DNA from: Anniella stebbinsi
Lineage: Eukaryota > Chordata > Lepidosauria > Squamata > Anniellidae
Direction: 5' to 3'
Assembly: GCA_029215795.1 (NCBI GenBank)
Contig: JARDYH010000002.1
Span: 131,261,001-131,325,000 of the forward strand
DNA: 64,000 nucleotides
Shown: piece by piece, positions 11,649 to 22,151 of the stretch
How positions within the stretch are numbered: the stretch's first letter is position 1
How the letters are laid out: each line of letters opens with the position of its first letter
Program-made: the position numbers and the translations under genes
Notes under the pieces: model-generated
The model's input: the letters and a program-made list of their open reading frames with translations, nothing else
Databases searched by the model: none
What the model was told of the DNA's origin: nothing

Positions 11649-11774
11649 TATAAAGTGGTGGATCAAACCAAAGTCTACCAGTTCAAGCAAGAACCGAGTG
11701 AGAATCCTGCTGCTTTTTTGGAACGCCTGATAGAGAGACTTAGAAAGTATTCTGACCTGGATCCAGAGGTATGA
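11649..11774 (+). pseudogene. ERV gag remnant, capsid C-terminal part
   Basis: A 41-codon open piece before a TGA at 11772-11774. It has the gammaretroviral capsid phrase NPAAFLERL followed by a charged segment ending YSDLDPE, the region of the major homology domain. Upstream capsid and matrix are not recognisable. After the stop a basic, Arg/Lys-rich stretch (about 11799-11999) may be the nucleocapsid end, but no complete CCHC zinc knuckle is left. Non-functional. Confidence 0.7.
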
Positions 11775-12181
11775 GCAACCCAGCCAATCCTATCCACAAT
11801 GTACATAGCAAAATTTACAGCTGGCGGGAACAGCAGGAAGAAAGAAACAGGACCGCAAGGCAAAGCAACAACTGGCACTAAAAGAGAAGAACCAGGTAAG
11901 AAAACTGATAGAGGGGGGAAACCGAAGCCCCCTGGACAACTAGCAAGAAGGAGAAGGAGTAGAAAGAGAAAAGTGCCAGAGTGTTGGTTCCTCCAGTGAT
12001 GGAGAAGAAGCATGTTGAAGATGGCCTGGATCCCCTATGCCCACCACTGAATTGCTGGCTGCAATTGAAGAGAAATGGAGGGTGAAAGAATCCAGGGATT
12101 GATTGTCTCAGGTGAGAGGTGGAGGAAGTGAACAGAAAGAAAAGAAAGTTGATTGAAAGAATTGGAAGAGAAGCATTTTGA

Positions 12182-12472
12182 GTGTTCAGCACGCACCTCC
12201 TCCTTACAAAGGTGGGGGCAGCAAAGCTGAAGCATGAGATTTTGGTGTCAGGAAAGTGCCCAGTCACCCTGCTTGGTCGTGATCTGCTAGCAAAATTGCA
12301 AGCACAAATCTACTTTGAAAGAAGAAAAATGATAGTAGAGTTACCCAAACAACAAGGCTCTAACTATCAGATGGCCATTTTTGAGAAAAGTGCTGAACAG
12401 ACAGCAAAAGAAGTTTTGAGTCATCTCTTGGAGCAAGCGCCACCCAGAGGCAAGGTTGCTGCAGTACACTGA
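12182..12472 (+). pseudogene. ERV protease remnant
   Basis: A 96-codon frame with the C-terminal retroviral aspartic protease signature: a hydrophobic run ending CPVTLLGRDLLAKL. The N-terminal active-site triad Asp-Thr/Ser-Gly is not visible, so the front half is lost or decayed. The frame runs directly towards the RT catalytic box, with no room for the RT fingers and early palm; a deletion joins protease to RT. Inactive. Confidence 0.75.
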
Positions 12473-13139
12473 CGACTCAAGGAATAAGACAAAGACTGTC
12501 ACAAGTGCGAAAATGCCACCATTTCTCTCCTGAAACAACTAGGAGAGAAAAGATACAAGGTGTCAAAAGAAAAAGCACAAGTTTGCCAACAGAAAGGCAC
12601 CTTCTTCAGACATGAGATCATGAAAGAGTCAAGAACTTTGAGCCAAGAAAGAATCAAGGCTATCCAAGGAGTCCCCAGACCAGAGAACCCAAAAGCTTTG
12701 AGGGTTTTTCTTGGACTGACTGGGTTCTGCAGGCTATGGATTCCTAAATATGGAGACAAGGCCCAACCTTTGTATGACTCCCTGAAAAAAGAGGAGATCT
12801 GCTATTGGAAATGGACACCAATCATGGAGAAGGCTTTCCTTGAATTGAAGAAGGCTTTGATCTCACCTCCAGAAAGGCATAGTGTTGGGAGTGCTGACTC
12901 AAAGAATGGGAGGAGACGTCGAGGTACATGTCCCACATGGTGCCCCCCAAATTTTGGGCACAGCTAGAGGGAAACGTATGAATCCCAGCAGACAGTCCCG
13001 CTGTGAAATAGCCCTGCTAGGGACACTGGGACTGACCTTCAAACTCAGTAACATCCTGAACCCAGCAACCCTCATGCCAGTAGAAGGAATGATAGAACAT
13101 GACTGTGTGGAAGTCTTAGAGCAAGTGACAATCGCATGA
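12453..13139 (+). pseudogene. ERV reverse transcriptase remnant, N-terminal half deleted
   Basis: Begins at the catalytic palm box LLQYTDD, with the YTDD codons at 12465-12476 (a gamma-type motif with Thr in the variable position). It continues in another frame as the thumb and connection domain (12560-12967), with the conserved FLGLTGFCRLWIP phrase and a LKKALISPP end. A stop follows within 30 bases after the YTDD box, and further frame changes occur at about 12550 and 12890. The fingers and first half of the palm, about 200 residues in the family, are missing. Non-functional. Confidence 0.85.
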
Positions 13140-13560
13140 CCAGACCTGTCAGATGTGCCTCAGGATGATGCGGAGGTGGAGATGTACATGGACAGATCCA
13201 GTCGTGTCATAGGAGGCAAGCGCTATACAGGTTGTGCTGTAGTAGTCCTGAAAGGAGAGACTTTAAAGAAAAACTTTGAACCAGCTGGTCAGCGCAAGCT
13301 GCAGAGTTGACAGCACTTGCAAAAGCCCTAGAACATGCAGAGGGCATGAGATGCTATACATAGAAAGAGACAGGCTTCATCACTTCATCAGGACAGAAGA
13401 TCGCCAATGGACCACAGATTGAAAGACTGCTGGAAGCATTAAAGAAGCCACTTTGAGTATCAGTCACGCATGTCCATGCGCATAGAAAAAGCAGCTGTCC
13501 AGAAGAACAAAAAGAGAACCGGTTGGCAGATGAAGCATCAAAAGAGGCAGCTATGGAGGG
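13140..13560 (+). pseudogene. ERV RNase H remnant
   Basis: The first catalytic Asp is recognisable in MDRSSRVIGGKRYTG (Asp codon about 13191). The C-terminal end runs into the HRK ... NRLADEASK pattern near 13480-13545. In-frame stops occur between (about 13308, 13330 and 13348) and the frame shifts before the C-terminal segment. It would normally be joined to RT in one polyprotein. Inactive. Confidence 0.75.
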
Positions 13561-14770
13561 ACCAGAGCCAGAACCAGCAACTGAATCTCCTACTAGTCAA
13601 GTGAAAAGAGACAACACCAGTTTACTCACCAAAAGAAGAAACGGCCGCCAGAGAGTGCCAAGCAATGAAGACTTCAGAGAGATGGTGGGTTCTTCCAGGA
13701 GAAAAGTAGTGTGGCCAAGACCTCTGCTGAACCAGCTAGTATTAGCCTTACACCAAAGCACTCACCTGGGAGGGAGTGCTCTGGGAGACTTAATGACACG
13801 GGAAGTGGTGGCACCAGGACTGTATGTTGAAATGCAGAGAGCTGCAGCAAATTGCCCCACTTGTCAGAAAACCAATCCAAAGGAACACCCTCATCCTCGA
13901 CCTACAGATGGCAGACCATGGGCCTTCTATCCATTTCAAGGACTTTAAATTGACTTTGCTGAGCTGATGCCAGCCCTCAGGTACAAATACTTGCTAGTAA
14001 TCGTAGACCAGCTCATGGGGTAAGTGGAAGCATTTGCCACAAGGAGGACCACGGCGCAGGCCACAGCCAAAGTCCTCTTGAAAGAAATCATTCCCCGTTT
14101 CCTGCTGCCTGAGGTGATAGAGTCTGATCAAAGATCACACTTTATTGCACAGGTAGTTCGTGAAGTGTCGATAGCCCTGGGAATAGACTAAGTTCTCCAC
14201 TCGCCCTGGAGACCACAAGCCAGTGGCCAAGTAGAAAAGACGAACAGGACTCTAAAATCAGCCCTAATGAAACTAGCCATTAAGACAGGGTTGAAATAGC
14301 CACAAGTACTGCCTCTTGCCCTTACGCGAATCAGGTTCACCCCCAGGGGTAGGTCTAAATTGTCACCTTTTGAAACTGTATATGGGAGGCCACCTTGCAT
14401 CCTGTCTCTGACTATAGCTGAAAATGTGAATTTAGAGATAGGTTGTCAGGAGATACAAGAGCATGTAATTGCCTTTCAGTCCGTTTTATCCACCTTGCAT
14501 AGGTACGTTGCACCTTTCCAAAGACTGCCCTTGGACATGCCTGCGCACCCATTCAAATCAGGCGATTGGGTCCTAATTCGAACTTGGAAGGGCCCCATCA
14601 GGTCCCGTTAACCACCAATTCTGCAGTCAAAGTAGCCGGCGGGAAAAGGTGGACCCACTACACTCGTGTAAAGAAAGCTCCACCAGTGGTCCAGGCTGAC
14701 ACAGCACCAGAAGAGCAGAAGTGGTCTGATTTGGACCCAAAGCTGTTGTTCAAGCAAAAGCAAGGGCCAT
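13523..14770 (+). pseudogene. ERV integrase remnant
   Basis: All three parts are visible. The N-terminal zinc domain keeps HHCC: His codons at 13751 and 13763, Cys codons at 13853 and 13862. The catalytic core keeps an Asp in IDFAEL (13952), an Asp in ESDQ (about 14124) and a Glu in ASGQVEKTN (about 14230), but is interrupted in frame by stops at 13946, 14021, 14189 and 14297. The C-terminal domain shows SGDWVLIRTWKGP near 14560, then a frameshift, then HYTRVKKAPP near 14670. It is otherwise colinear, so decay was mostly by point change. Confidence 0.88.
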
Positions 14771-15032
14771 GAACTTGTTATGGTTTCTATGTCACTCGGG
14801 GGGGGGGGGGATTTTGGTTTGGATCTCCCTCGGAGAAGCTCTGAACGAGAACCAGTTTGTGAAACTTATTGTAAACCTCACAAAAATCTGGACCAACAAC
14901 ACCTGTTTGGCCTGCAGAATGGCTCCTTTGTCACACACAGGAGGGCTACCTTTTGTGGCCCACCTCATCAACTTGCCAGCCTTACTAACTGATGAGTTCT
15001 TGGAAAAAAAAGAGACTGACCCACACTCCTAA
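14769..15032 (+). pseudogene. ERV env remnant, N-terminal surface part
   Basis: An 87-codon frame starts at the end of pol, the normal place for env. It has a hydrophobic, leader-like start split by a G-run (14798-14810), a glycosylation-type NLT, and a CLAC Cys pair followed by a Pro/Gly-rich segment typical of the surface subunit front. It ends at a stop near 15032, and most of the surface subunit is absent. Identification rests on position and pattern. Confidence 0.55.
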
Positions 15033-15356
15033 AGGGGAGTGTGCACATATTGCAGAAAGGGACTAAAAAAATTGTGGGGAAAATCTGAGTGTAACATCAC
15101 GTGAGAGAGAGAGAGATAGTGGGCAGGGAACCTGCTTTGTAGAAATGTAATGGGTTCTTGATTGTATCTGCACCTTGCTGATGGAAAAATATGGTAAGAT
15201 TGTGATAATTAAGAACACCCTTTCCAAAGTCACAGATATTTAACTTCTCAAACCCTGGTGACTTTGATGGAAAAACACAGATCAACACAAAGGTTGTGGT
15301 TGATGTGTAGGAAATATGCTTACAAGTGACTCCCAGTAGATTAGAGTAGAAGCTGT

Positions 15357-15478
15357 TATGTGAGAATGACTGTCTTTCTGGTTATATGTTTCTGTATCAT
15401 TGCTGGTTGCTGTTTCCAATGTACAACTTCTTTGTCGGCTGTGTACAAGACATGCAGGTATGGAAGAACCGGTTAGAG
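15357..15478 (+). pseudogene. ERV env remnant, transmembrane anchor
   Basis: A short frame encoding a hydrophobic span MTVFLVICFCIIAGCCFQC with juxtamembrane Cys residues, followed by a short tail and stop just before the polypurine tract. This is where the envelope transmembrane anchor belongs. Between 15033 and 15356 the sequence has no readable env domain, so the fusion and ectodomain parts are deleted or decayed. Confidence 0.55.
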
Positions 15479-15514
15479 GTAACACACCCAGCCCCTTCAA
15501 TTAAAGAGAGCCTT

Positions 15515-15525
15515 GAGGGGGGGAC
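15515..15525 (+). promoter_or_regulatory. Polypurine tract of the ERV
   Basis: GAGGGGGGGAC lies immediately before the TGTTG start of the 3' LTR, the standard place for plus-strand priming. Confidence 0.8.
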
Positions 15526-16265
15526 TGTTGTAAAAATCTGAACAGATCTGTAATTTTCACCCCAAAACACGTCCATTTCTCCTGACACGCATCTTACACA
15601 CATCTTACACGCATCCTACATGTGTCCGCTGACACACACACCCAAACCATCCACACACAGCACCCCAAATTCCCATTCCCCATTGCCTGTCCATTGTATC
15701 CATTTCTGCAAAAGTCAAGCTGATTGCAAGAGATTTAGCAACGCAAGAACTAGGAGCTTGTCAAAATCGCCATTGCTCCTTCTTCTCCAGGTCAGACTCC
15801 ATTGTACACAGTCAGAGACGCATGTAGGCTACCTGACTTAGAGGAACCAGGGGTGTGACTCACCCAGATGTGACCGTGGCAAAATGAGAGGGACAAAATG
15901 ACCATATAAGGGAATGATAGAAGTGGAGGGACGTTGCAAAGCATGTCTGGGTACAAGTAAAATCGCACATGGCAATTCAACGCCACATCTGGCCACTACT
16001 CGGGACTACTCGAGAGTAATATAGGGTTAGCCAAATGATGTCACTGGGGCTATAAACCAATGGGATGAGAGTTGATGACGTGTAACATTTGGAGTATAAA
16101 AACATTGTTTGAATCTTGGTGTGGTGTGACTCTGGAAAGCAGCGTTAGCGTCCAGAGGTCACCTATTCTGCGCAGAATAAAATCAGTTTCCAAAGCTTCA
16201 AGAGGTCTTTCGTCAAGTGTTTCATATCTGGACTTTGGACACTTGGGAATAGCATAATTTATGCA
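15526..16265 (+). repeat. 3' LTR of the ERV
   Basis: 740 bp, same ends as the 5' LTR (TGTTGTAAAAATCTGA to TTTATGCA). TATAAAAA lies at 16095-16102 and AATAAA at 16176-16181. It is slightly longer than its partner, mainly because of a short internal duplication around CATCTTACAC (about 15590-15610). Confidence 0.92.
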
Positions 16266-17162
16266 ATGCATGCTTACAAACGACAGGCAGCGCAGCGCAG
16301 CGCATCAGGGAGTTATGATGTGAGAAAGCTTGATTATCGCCTTTGCTTGGAAGGGAAGAAGAGGCAAAAGAGTAGCCCAATCTTGTGCACATTTAACTAG
16401 AAGTAAGCCTGACCCACTAAGTTCTATTGCAATTACTTCAAGGTAAATTTTTCAGTGCAATCCTATGCTTGTTTACTCAGAGATAAGTATCTCCATTCAA
16501 TTAGACTTGTAAATAAGCATGCAGGGGATTGTAGCCTAGCTGTAGTGATCTTTTGTATACTTTCTATGTAAGGGACTTATTCTCAAAGATTAGTAGCAGT
16601 GGGAGAAACAGCTTTCAGCTTCTAACTCCAGCATCTATCACAACAACTCCAGTTTTTGCTTTCTGCCTTGCAAGAGGCCTTAGTGTTTCGATTAGTACTT
16701 ATAGACCCAAAGTGCAAAGCCCACAAGAAAAACAACAACTAAGAAGTTCGAAAGACAGAGAACTGCTTCTGATTCAGTTCTTGTAGGCACCCTTAGGCCT
16801 TAGAAATTTCACCAGAGGTACTAAGTTCACTTGTCATTAAGCACAATGAGCATATCATGTGGTATCATTATAGGGCAGGAAATTGTAAATTGTTTAGTTC
16901 ATTCTCTTGTTTACTAATACAAGGATTACAACATCAAAACAACAACAAGCTTTTGCATTGTGCCTTGCAAGAGACTTGTGTATTTCAATCAGTGCAATAG
17001 ACAGATCCAAACAACTACATGCATTTTTATTTTTAAAGGGAGAGCAGCCATTGCACCTTTTCCCTAGAAGCCTTTGGTGCAACCCTGATCATTTTTGTTC
17101 CTAGCGCTGCCTAGCTCCTTGTATGGTGCAGTACTATACATGTCCTCTCCAAAGTAAGTTTT
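16266..17162. other. Intron 1, repeat debris
   Basis: No gene. Pieces of the GTGCAATCCTATGC / TTTACTCAGA / AAGTAAGCC unit family occur at about 16372-16545, and two segments containing GCCTTGCAAGAGNCTT-like phrases (about 16670 and 16962) resemble each other, suggesting an old local duplication. The rest is unique. Confidence 0.4.
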
Positions 17163-17377
17163 ATTGACCCTGTTCAGACAATATACTAAGCCACGGTGCT
17201 TAAGCATTTTGAGCTGAACATTATGGCTTAGCATGTTGTGTGAACCATGACTTAGTGTGTCATGTGAACCATTCCTAACCATGGTGGCTACATAACTACG
17301 GTTTAAACACGCTAATTTGCTGCAAAAGGTTTAGCAGCCTACCCATGCTTAGTGTGTTATCTGAACAGGCCCATTGA
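17163..17377. mobile_element. DNA-transposon-like element with inverted ends
   Basis: About 205 bp with ends CCCTGTTCAGACAA and TTATCTGAACAGG, which are inverted matches. Internally it holds repeated TGGCTTAGCATG and GTGTGAACCATG phrases. ATTGA occurs on both sides (17163-17167 and 17373-17377) and may be a target duplication. No coding capacity. Confidence 0.6.
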
Positions 17378-18403
17378 GTTCAGTGGGATTACTCCCAGGT
17401 AAATGTTAAAGGATTGTGGTCTGCAGAAATGTTCCTCCTCTCTATCTTACAAACTGTAGACTGGGGCTTTTCCCCCCATGCCCCACAAGAACTCCACACA
17501 CATACCACATGCCCCAGTTGTGTTGTGGAGCCAGGGGTCACAGGCACTGTTCGATTAGCAGGGATGCCAACATCATCTGCCATCCCAAACCCCTCAGTAT
17601 TTCCTGCTCCCTCTGAGCCTAGCTGCAGTTTTCACAGTAGCTGGGAAGGAAACTAATTTTCCAATAATATATTATTCCCTGTTCTAATGCAAAGGATTGG
17701 GGGGGTGTTAAATGGGGAATGCTTTTGAGCATTTTAAGACAGAAGAAGTATTGAAAGGATTCTTTTTGATAAATTTGCACAGCCCCTGAGAAAAGAAATT
17801 TCTTTTCGGAATGCATTAGGCAGAATGATTTTTTTTTCAGGCACTTGAGAACATTTTTGCTTCTGTTTTGGTCGAATGGGCAATGTATAAAAAACTTGCT
17901 CCTGGTGGAGATGAAAACTGGTAGAAAGAGGTTTGATGATATGGATCAACACAGCTGTCTGATTTATATATATTTTGAATCTGGCCTAACCATTCCATTT
18001 CATTTTTTCTAACACTTTGAATCCATCCCATTTCTTTCAACATGGCTTCTGCGTTAGTGATTATGAAGGTGGAAGAAGGTATTTCAGATTACAAAATTGC
18101 AAGGGGTATGGATTTGTGTATGTGAGATAAAAGTATTAATTGAGGGAGAAAGGAAAGGAGCAAACATCCATTGATATGTGGACCTGTGGAAAGGGCAGAA
18201 AATGTGTTTACATAAGCAAAAAATACTGTCAAGATAGCTATGTTATCTAGAATCAAACATAGCCTCACATTTGTTTATAGAGAAAGGAACCACAAGGAAT
18301 TTGCACATAGAGTTCACACACTTTGAACGTAGCAAAGCTGGGTGGGAAACATTGGATGTGTTAATGTCGACAACACACATACACAGGCCACAGTCTGTAT
18401 CAA
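17378..18403. other. Intron 1, nothing recognised
   Basis: Apart from a GGGATTACTCCCAGGTAAA unit at about 17385-17404, this is unique sequence. Frames of 60-80 codons on both strands show no family features. Confidence 0.4.
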
Positions 18404-18525
18404 TAAGGGCACAATCTTATGAATGTTAAGACAGAAAAAAGTCCTACAACTCCCATGTTGGCTGGGGAACACTGGAAGTTCTAGGACTTTTTTTCTGTCT
18501 AAACATGCATAATGTTTCACCTTAA
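18404..18525. mobile_element. Palindromic short element, copy B
   Basis: Same family as 6763-6893. The left end is AAGGGCACAATCTTATGAATG and the right end ATGCATAATGTTTCACCTTA, with AGACAGAAAAAAGTCCTAC inverted in the second half. Arms are somewhat decayed. No coding capacity. Confidence 0.7.
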
Positions 18526-19209
18526 GAGAACCTATAGGGGGCGGAGCCTGAAGGTGCTGGAAAATGGCGGGAATTGGCCTGACAAGAGAAGCTCTGAGAA
18601 AGAAAAAGGAGAGAGCTTATGTACTTCCGAAATGTAGTTGATGCAAAAGAGAGTTGACCTGACTGAAAATAAGAGGGGGGGGGATTCAGATTTGTTTGAG
18701 GGCCAATTCATTTCTTTTTAAACAGGCCTAAAACCTATCTTACTTATTTCCAATGGACATAACTGAGTCTAGTCTAACTTGAAATGAATCCAGCCCACTT
18801 AATTTTTTCCCCCTCTCAGAGCAGCACAGAAGTTACTCTGACAGGAATTTTCCTGTCAGAAGAAGTGTCTTCAAATGTGCACGCACCATTCAGAGTTAAC
18901 CATCCAGCACGTGCATTTTGCCATTTCAGCTCAGGTACTTTTTGTCCTTGAGATTACTTTTTAACTTTTTAATGGTATGAACGGGACTTTAATGGGGGTT
19001 GCTGCTAAACATGTGGGGTGGAACCAGAAACACATTGTCCTAGGATGCCCTGCCAGGGTTGAGTTAATGTGGTATTGCTATAGATAGGTTTTAACAGCTG
19101 CCAAGGGGCATTTCCATCACCAAGAATGAGGAAAAAGTTCCATCATTGTAGGGCAATCAAGAATATTTCCACATGTGCTTTTGCTGGTGGATCATTTTAA
19201 TTATGTTTA
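18526..19209. other. Intron 1, nothing recognised
   Basis: Unique sequence with a G-run at 18677-18683. No gene or repeat could be assigned. Confidence 0.35.
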
Positions 19210-19331
19210 TAAGGGTGCAATCCTATGCATGTTTAGACGGGGAAAAAGTCCTACAATTCCCAGCATTTCCCAGCTAGCATGGGAGCTGTAGGCCTTTTTT
19301 CTGTCTAAATATTCATAAGACTGTACCCTAA
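19210..19331. mobile_element. Palindromic short element, copy C
   Basis: The ends AAGGGTGCAATCCTATGCATG and CATAAGACTGTACCCT are inverted matches. Internal GTTTAGACGGGGAAAAAGTC is mirrored by GGCCTTTTTTCTGTCTAAA. Third and well preserved member of the family at 6763 and 18404. Confidence 0.72.
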
Positions 19332-19334
19332 ACT

Positions 19335-19529
19335 GCCTTTCCTCCAAAGAGCTCAAGGCATGGTTCACCTCACACATTTTATCCTCACAACAACATTGTG
19401 AGGTAGGTTAGACAGACAGATATTGACCGGCCCAAGGTTACCCAGTGACCTTCATGACTGAATGGGGATTTGAACACTTGTCACCCTAATCCTAATCTGA
19501 CACTCAAACCACCACACCATACTGGCTGC
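19335..19529 (-). mobile_element. tRNA-derived SINE, reverse strand
   Basis: Read on the minus strand it starts GCCAGTATGGTGTGGTGGTTTGAG (A box) and has a B box in GTGTTCAAATCC (about 19467-19478). The body then runs CACTGGGTAACCTTGGGCC, CTAACCTACCTCAC, GTTGTTGTGAGGATAAAATG, and ends in CTTGAGCTCTTTGGAGG. It is the same SINE type as 9976-10207. Confidence 0.85.
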
Positions 19530-20026
19530 ATGGATGCTATTGTTAAAAAGTAAGAAAATGACCAATTTTAGTAACAATAGAATATGAAGTATGAGGTGGT
19601 CTCTATGGCTTGCAGTACTCCTTAATTATTTAACTCCCAACTACCCCAGACAAGACATGCTTAAATTCAAGCTTCAGTGACTTTCTTAAGACCACAGATG
19701 TGTGGGACTTGCCACTGGAAATGCCATTTTACATATTGAGTCTGGACCTGGAAAAGCCAAGAGGCCATTTTCAGGACTATTTAGTCTACCGTGGACTATT
19801 TAATCAACCATTGACAATTGTGTCATCCAAACCCAGAGTCTGTCTGAAATCAGCAAAGTGCTCATTCTTGCCATGGTCACCACTGGCCATGAAGTGACCA
19901 GATAAGATTGTTCAGCAGCCAGGAAAATGTATTCACCCTTACCAAGGGTTTATGTGCCATATAGGGTAATCTCAATAGCGATGGGTATTCTTGTGGTGAT
20001 AGTGGGTGTTCTAAATACATTCAGTT

Positions 20027-20120
20027 CACTATTATTATTATTACTACTACTACTTATTGTATTTATATACCGCCCCATAGCCGAAGCTCTCTGGGTGGTG
20101 TACAAAAATTACAAAGCTCT
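20027..20120 (-). mobile_element. L2 LINE 3'-tail fragment
   Basis: Reverse-strand copy of the L2 tail: an ATTATTACTACT run, then ATATACCGCCCCATAGCCGA, AGCTCTCTGGGTGGT and TACAAAAATTACAAA. It contains the terminal stem (CCGCCC with GGGTGGT) and no ORF. Confidence 0.8.
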
Positions 20121-20739
20121 GAAGTTCATAACTTGGTAATACTGAAATACAGCTTTATTCAAATTATCAAGACATTTTAAATTCATGGAGCTGATAGATT
20201 CATCACAACAATGTAGAATAATCTGTACTTCTTTTGCTCAAAAAGAAATACAATGGCAAAGTGATATTACATATAGCTTGATTACAAGGTCTAAGAAAAA
20301 TCCTAGTCAGCAACTCTTGCTTCTGTTGTGCTGCCAAGTGGGTAGCAATCCCAACCAAGTGTGATTCAAAATGCTAGATTTGCATAGGAAACGGGGGGGG
20401 GGGGGAACCCATAGAAGCAATCCAGGGGAAAAAATGGTAGGTGTGATAAAGGCCTGATAATAGGGCAGGTCTTTTGCCAAACAAGTATTGCAATGGCATT
20501 CACAAACACATGCACATATTAATTCTTTAGAAGTCAGTTTCCATAGATTGCAACCACAAATTCAGTAAATACTTTAATTAGCTTTTAGTATATAGCTTAT
20601 ATTGCATTATTTTAGTGTATAGCTTAATTAGCTTTTCTAGGACAATTTTGCAAATACGTTCAGAACATTTACCAGCTTACCTGCATGTATCTATGTGGTT
20701 TGAACAGCAGCCCTAGTAACATACTCATACAGAAAGAAT

Positions 20740-20885
20740 TCCAGAGGAGCAGCCATGTTAGTCTGTTAGTGGCAAGCACACACAAAAGAAAATCTTGTGA
20801 TACCAAAGGTTACTAGAATGATCATAGCACAAGCTTTCATGCATCTTAAGTTAGTCTTTAAGGAGCCACTATGCTGCTTTACTTT
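20740..20885. repeat. Interspersed repeat, GCCATGTTAGTCTGT type
   Basis: Contains AGCAGCCATGTTAGTCTGT, AATCTTGTGATACCAAAGG and GCACAAGCTTTCATGC in the order seen in a widespread reptile interspersed repeat; a fragmented copy sits at 7826-8080. No coding region. The class is not settled from this sequence. Confidence 0.5.
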
Positions 20886-20986
20886 AAAATGGAAAGAGTT
20901 AGCCTGGGAACATGGTGAATCGACAGAGCTGTTCTAACAACTTTTCAAACACGTGGGTGATCTTTAAAGCCATGGCTGACCCATGG

Positions 20987-21375
20987 GGCGTCATCAGATG
21001 AGCGTTTATTGCACGCTCATTACTGGGCACTCACGGATTTTCGTGGGTCCTTCTCACGACATCGCCTGCCTCTCGTGTGTCTCCTGGCCCTTCTAGCCTT
21101 CTCCGTGTGACAAAAAAAGCTCCCCGTAAGTCCATATTATTTTTAAAGGCAGAAGTTGCCGCCATCTCCTGCTGTGTGCAGGAGAAGCGGGGGGATAAAG
21201 ACAACCCCTGAATGGGCCACGTGCATTTTTTAAACTTCCTCTTTCTTCTTCCTGAGAGAAAGAGGAAATATCGAGCAACAAAAGCGGGGGCGGGGAAGCG
21301 ACGATAAGCAAGCATGATTTCCCCTCCTCCGATGGAGCTCATGGTTTAATATGAGGAAGTGCAATAAACCTATCA
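20987..21375. mobile_element. DNA-transposon-like element with TTTATTGCAC ends
   Basis: The left end reads GAGCGTTTATTGCAC and the right end GTGCAATAAACC, inverted matches about 385 bp apart. The interior is GC-rich and includes TCACGGATTTTCGTGGGTCC. A shorter, internally deleted relative lies at 57769-57915. Frames of 72-103 codons on the minus strand fall wholly inside it and show no transposase. Confidence 0.6.
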
Positions 21376-22151
21376 GCTATAGGGTAGCCTTATTTGCGCT
21401 AGCTGCAAGAAAGGTAAGAGCAGCTTTCTAAACCATACCACTGTCAAATCTTAAGGGGCTAAACAGAAGGAATGTTTTTAAATTTTGACTGTTTAATCTG
21501 TACTATTGTTTTATTGTACCAAATGTTTTTGCTCTATATTTGTGTGCTTTGTGCTTGTATTGTGATGGCCATTGGCTACAAACAATAAACAGTAAGAGAG
21601 AGAAATAAGCCAGCTCCTGAATACTATTAGTATCTGTTCAATTAATTCGTTTTGCTAATGTCATTTGAGAAAGACCATGATATACCAGGTATATTTTGCT
21701 AGCTTGCACAATCAGATGGTGAAAAGCATATTCTTGGTTCTCCTATCTGTATATGTAGGGCAAATGGATGTTGTTGGGATATCCTCCCCCTATAGAAGCA
21801 TAATCATATCAAGAATTCATTGTTGAGAAAGCCCCACACAAGGGCTTTAAAATATGTACATACATTGTAAAGAGATGCAATTGATGTCCAACAGAAGTGG
21901 GGTTAAATGTGAGATTGGCAAAAGCCTTATATAAGAGCAATGTGATTTAGTGCGCAGCAGGGAAAGACAGATGTTCTCATGTAGGTGGTGCAACAACAGT
22001 AGATGCAACATAAATGGTGTGGAGAAAGGATTTGGCACTTGGCATTAGAACTTGGAAGTAATTGCCTTCCTGTAACTTACAAAACCCAGGCAGGATCAAC
22101 ATACAACCTTGTCTTTGAGAAACTAACTTTTGCACCCGTTGTCTTTTGCAG
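21376..22151. other. 3' end of intron 1
   Basis: Unique sequence leading to the acceptor of the first coding exon. The pyrimidine-rich tract GTTGTCTTTTGCAG ends at 22151. No other gene is seen. Confidence 0.5.

Larger units (their letters stand above)
8287..16265 (+). mobile_element. Endogenous retrovirus, gammaretrovirus-like, defective
   Basis: A provirus-like unit of 7979 bp in intron 1, same strand as PEBP4. Two matching LTRs (8287-9009 and 15526-16265) bracket an internal region with remnants in the expected order: gag capsid, protease, RT, RNase H, integrase, env. A polypurine tract abuts the 3' LTR. The pol motifs (GRDLL, YTDD, HHCC, D/D/E) resemble the gamma/epsilon-type retroviruses. 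Every gene is broken by stops, frameshifts or deletions, so no product is expected. A SINE has landed inside (9976-10207). No clean target duplication was found: flanks are AAACATG on the left and ATGCATG on the right. Confidence 0.9.

Noticed and set aside
8281..16275. A 4-6 bp target duplication for the ERV
   Set aside because: CATG-like words flank both sides but not at matching positions, so no duplication is claimed.
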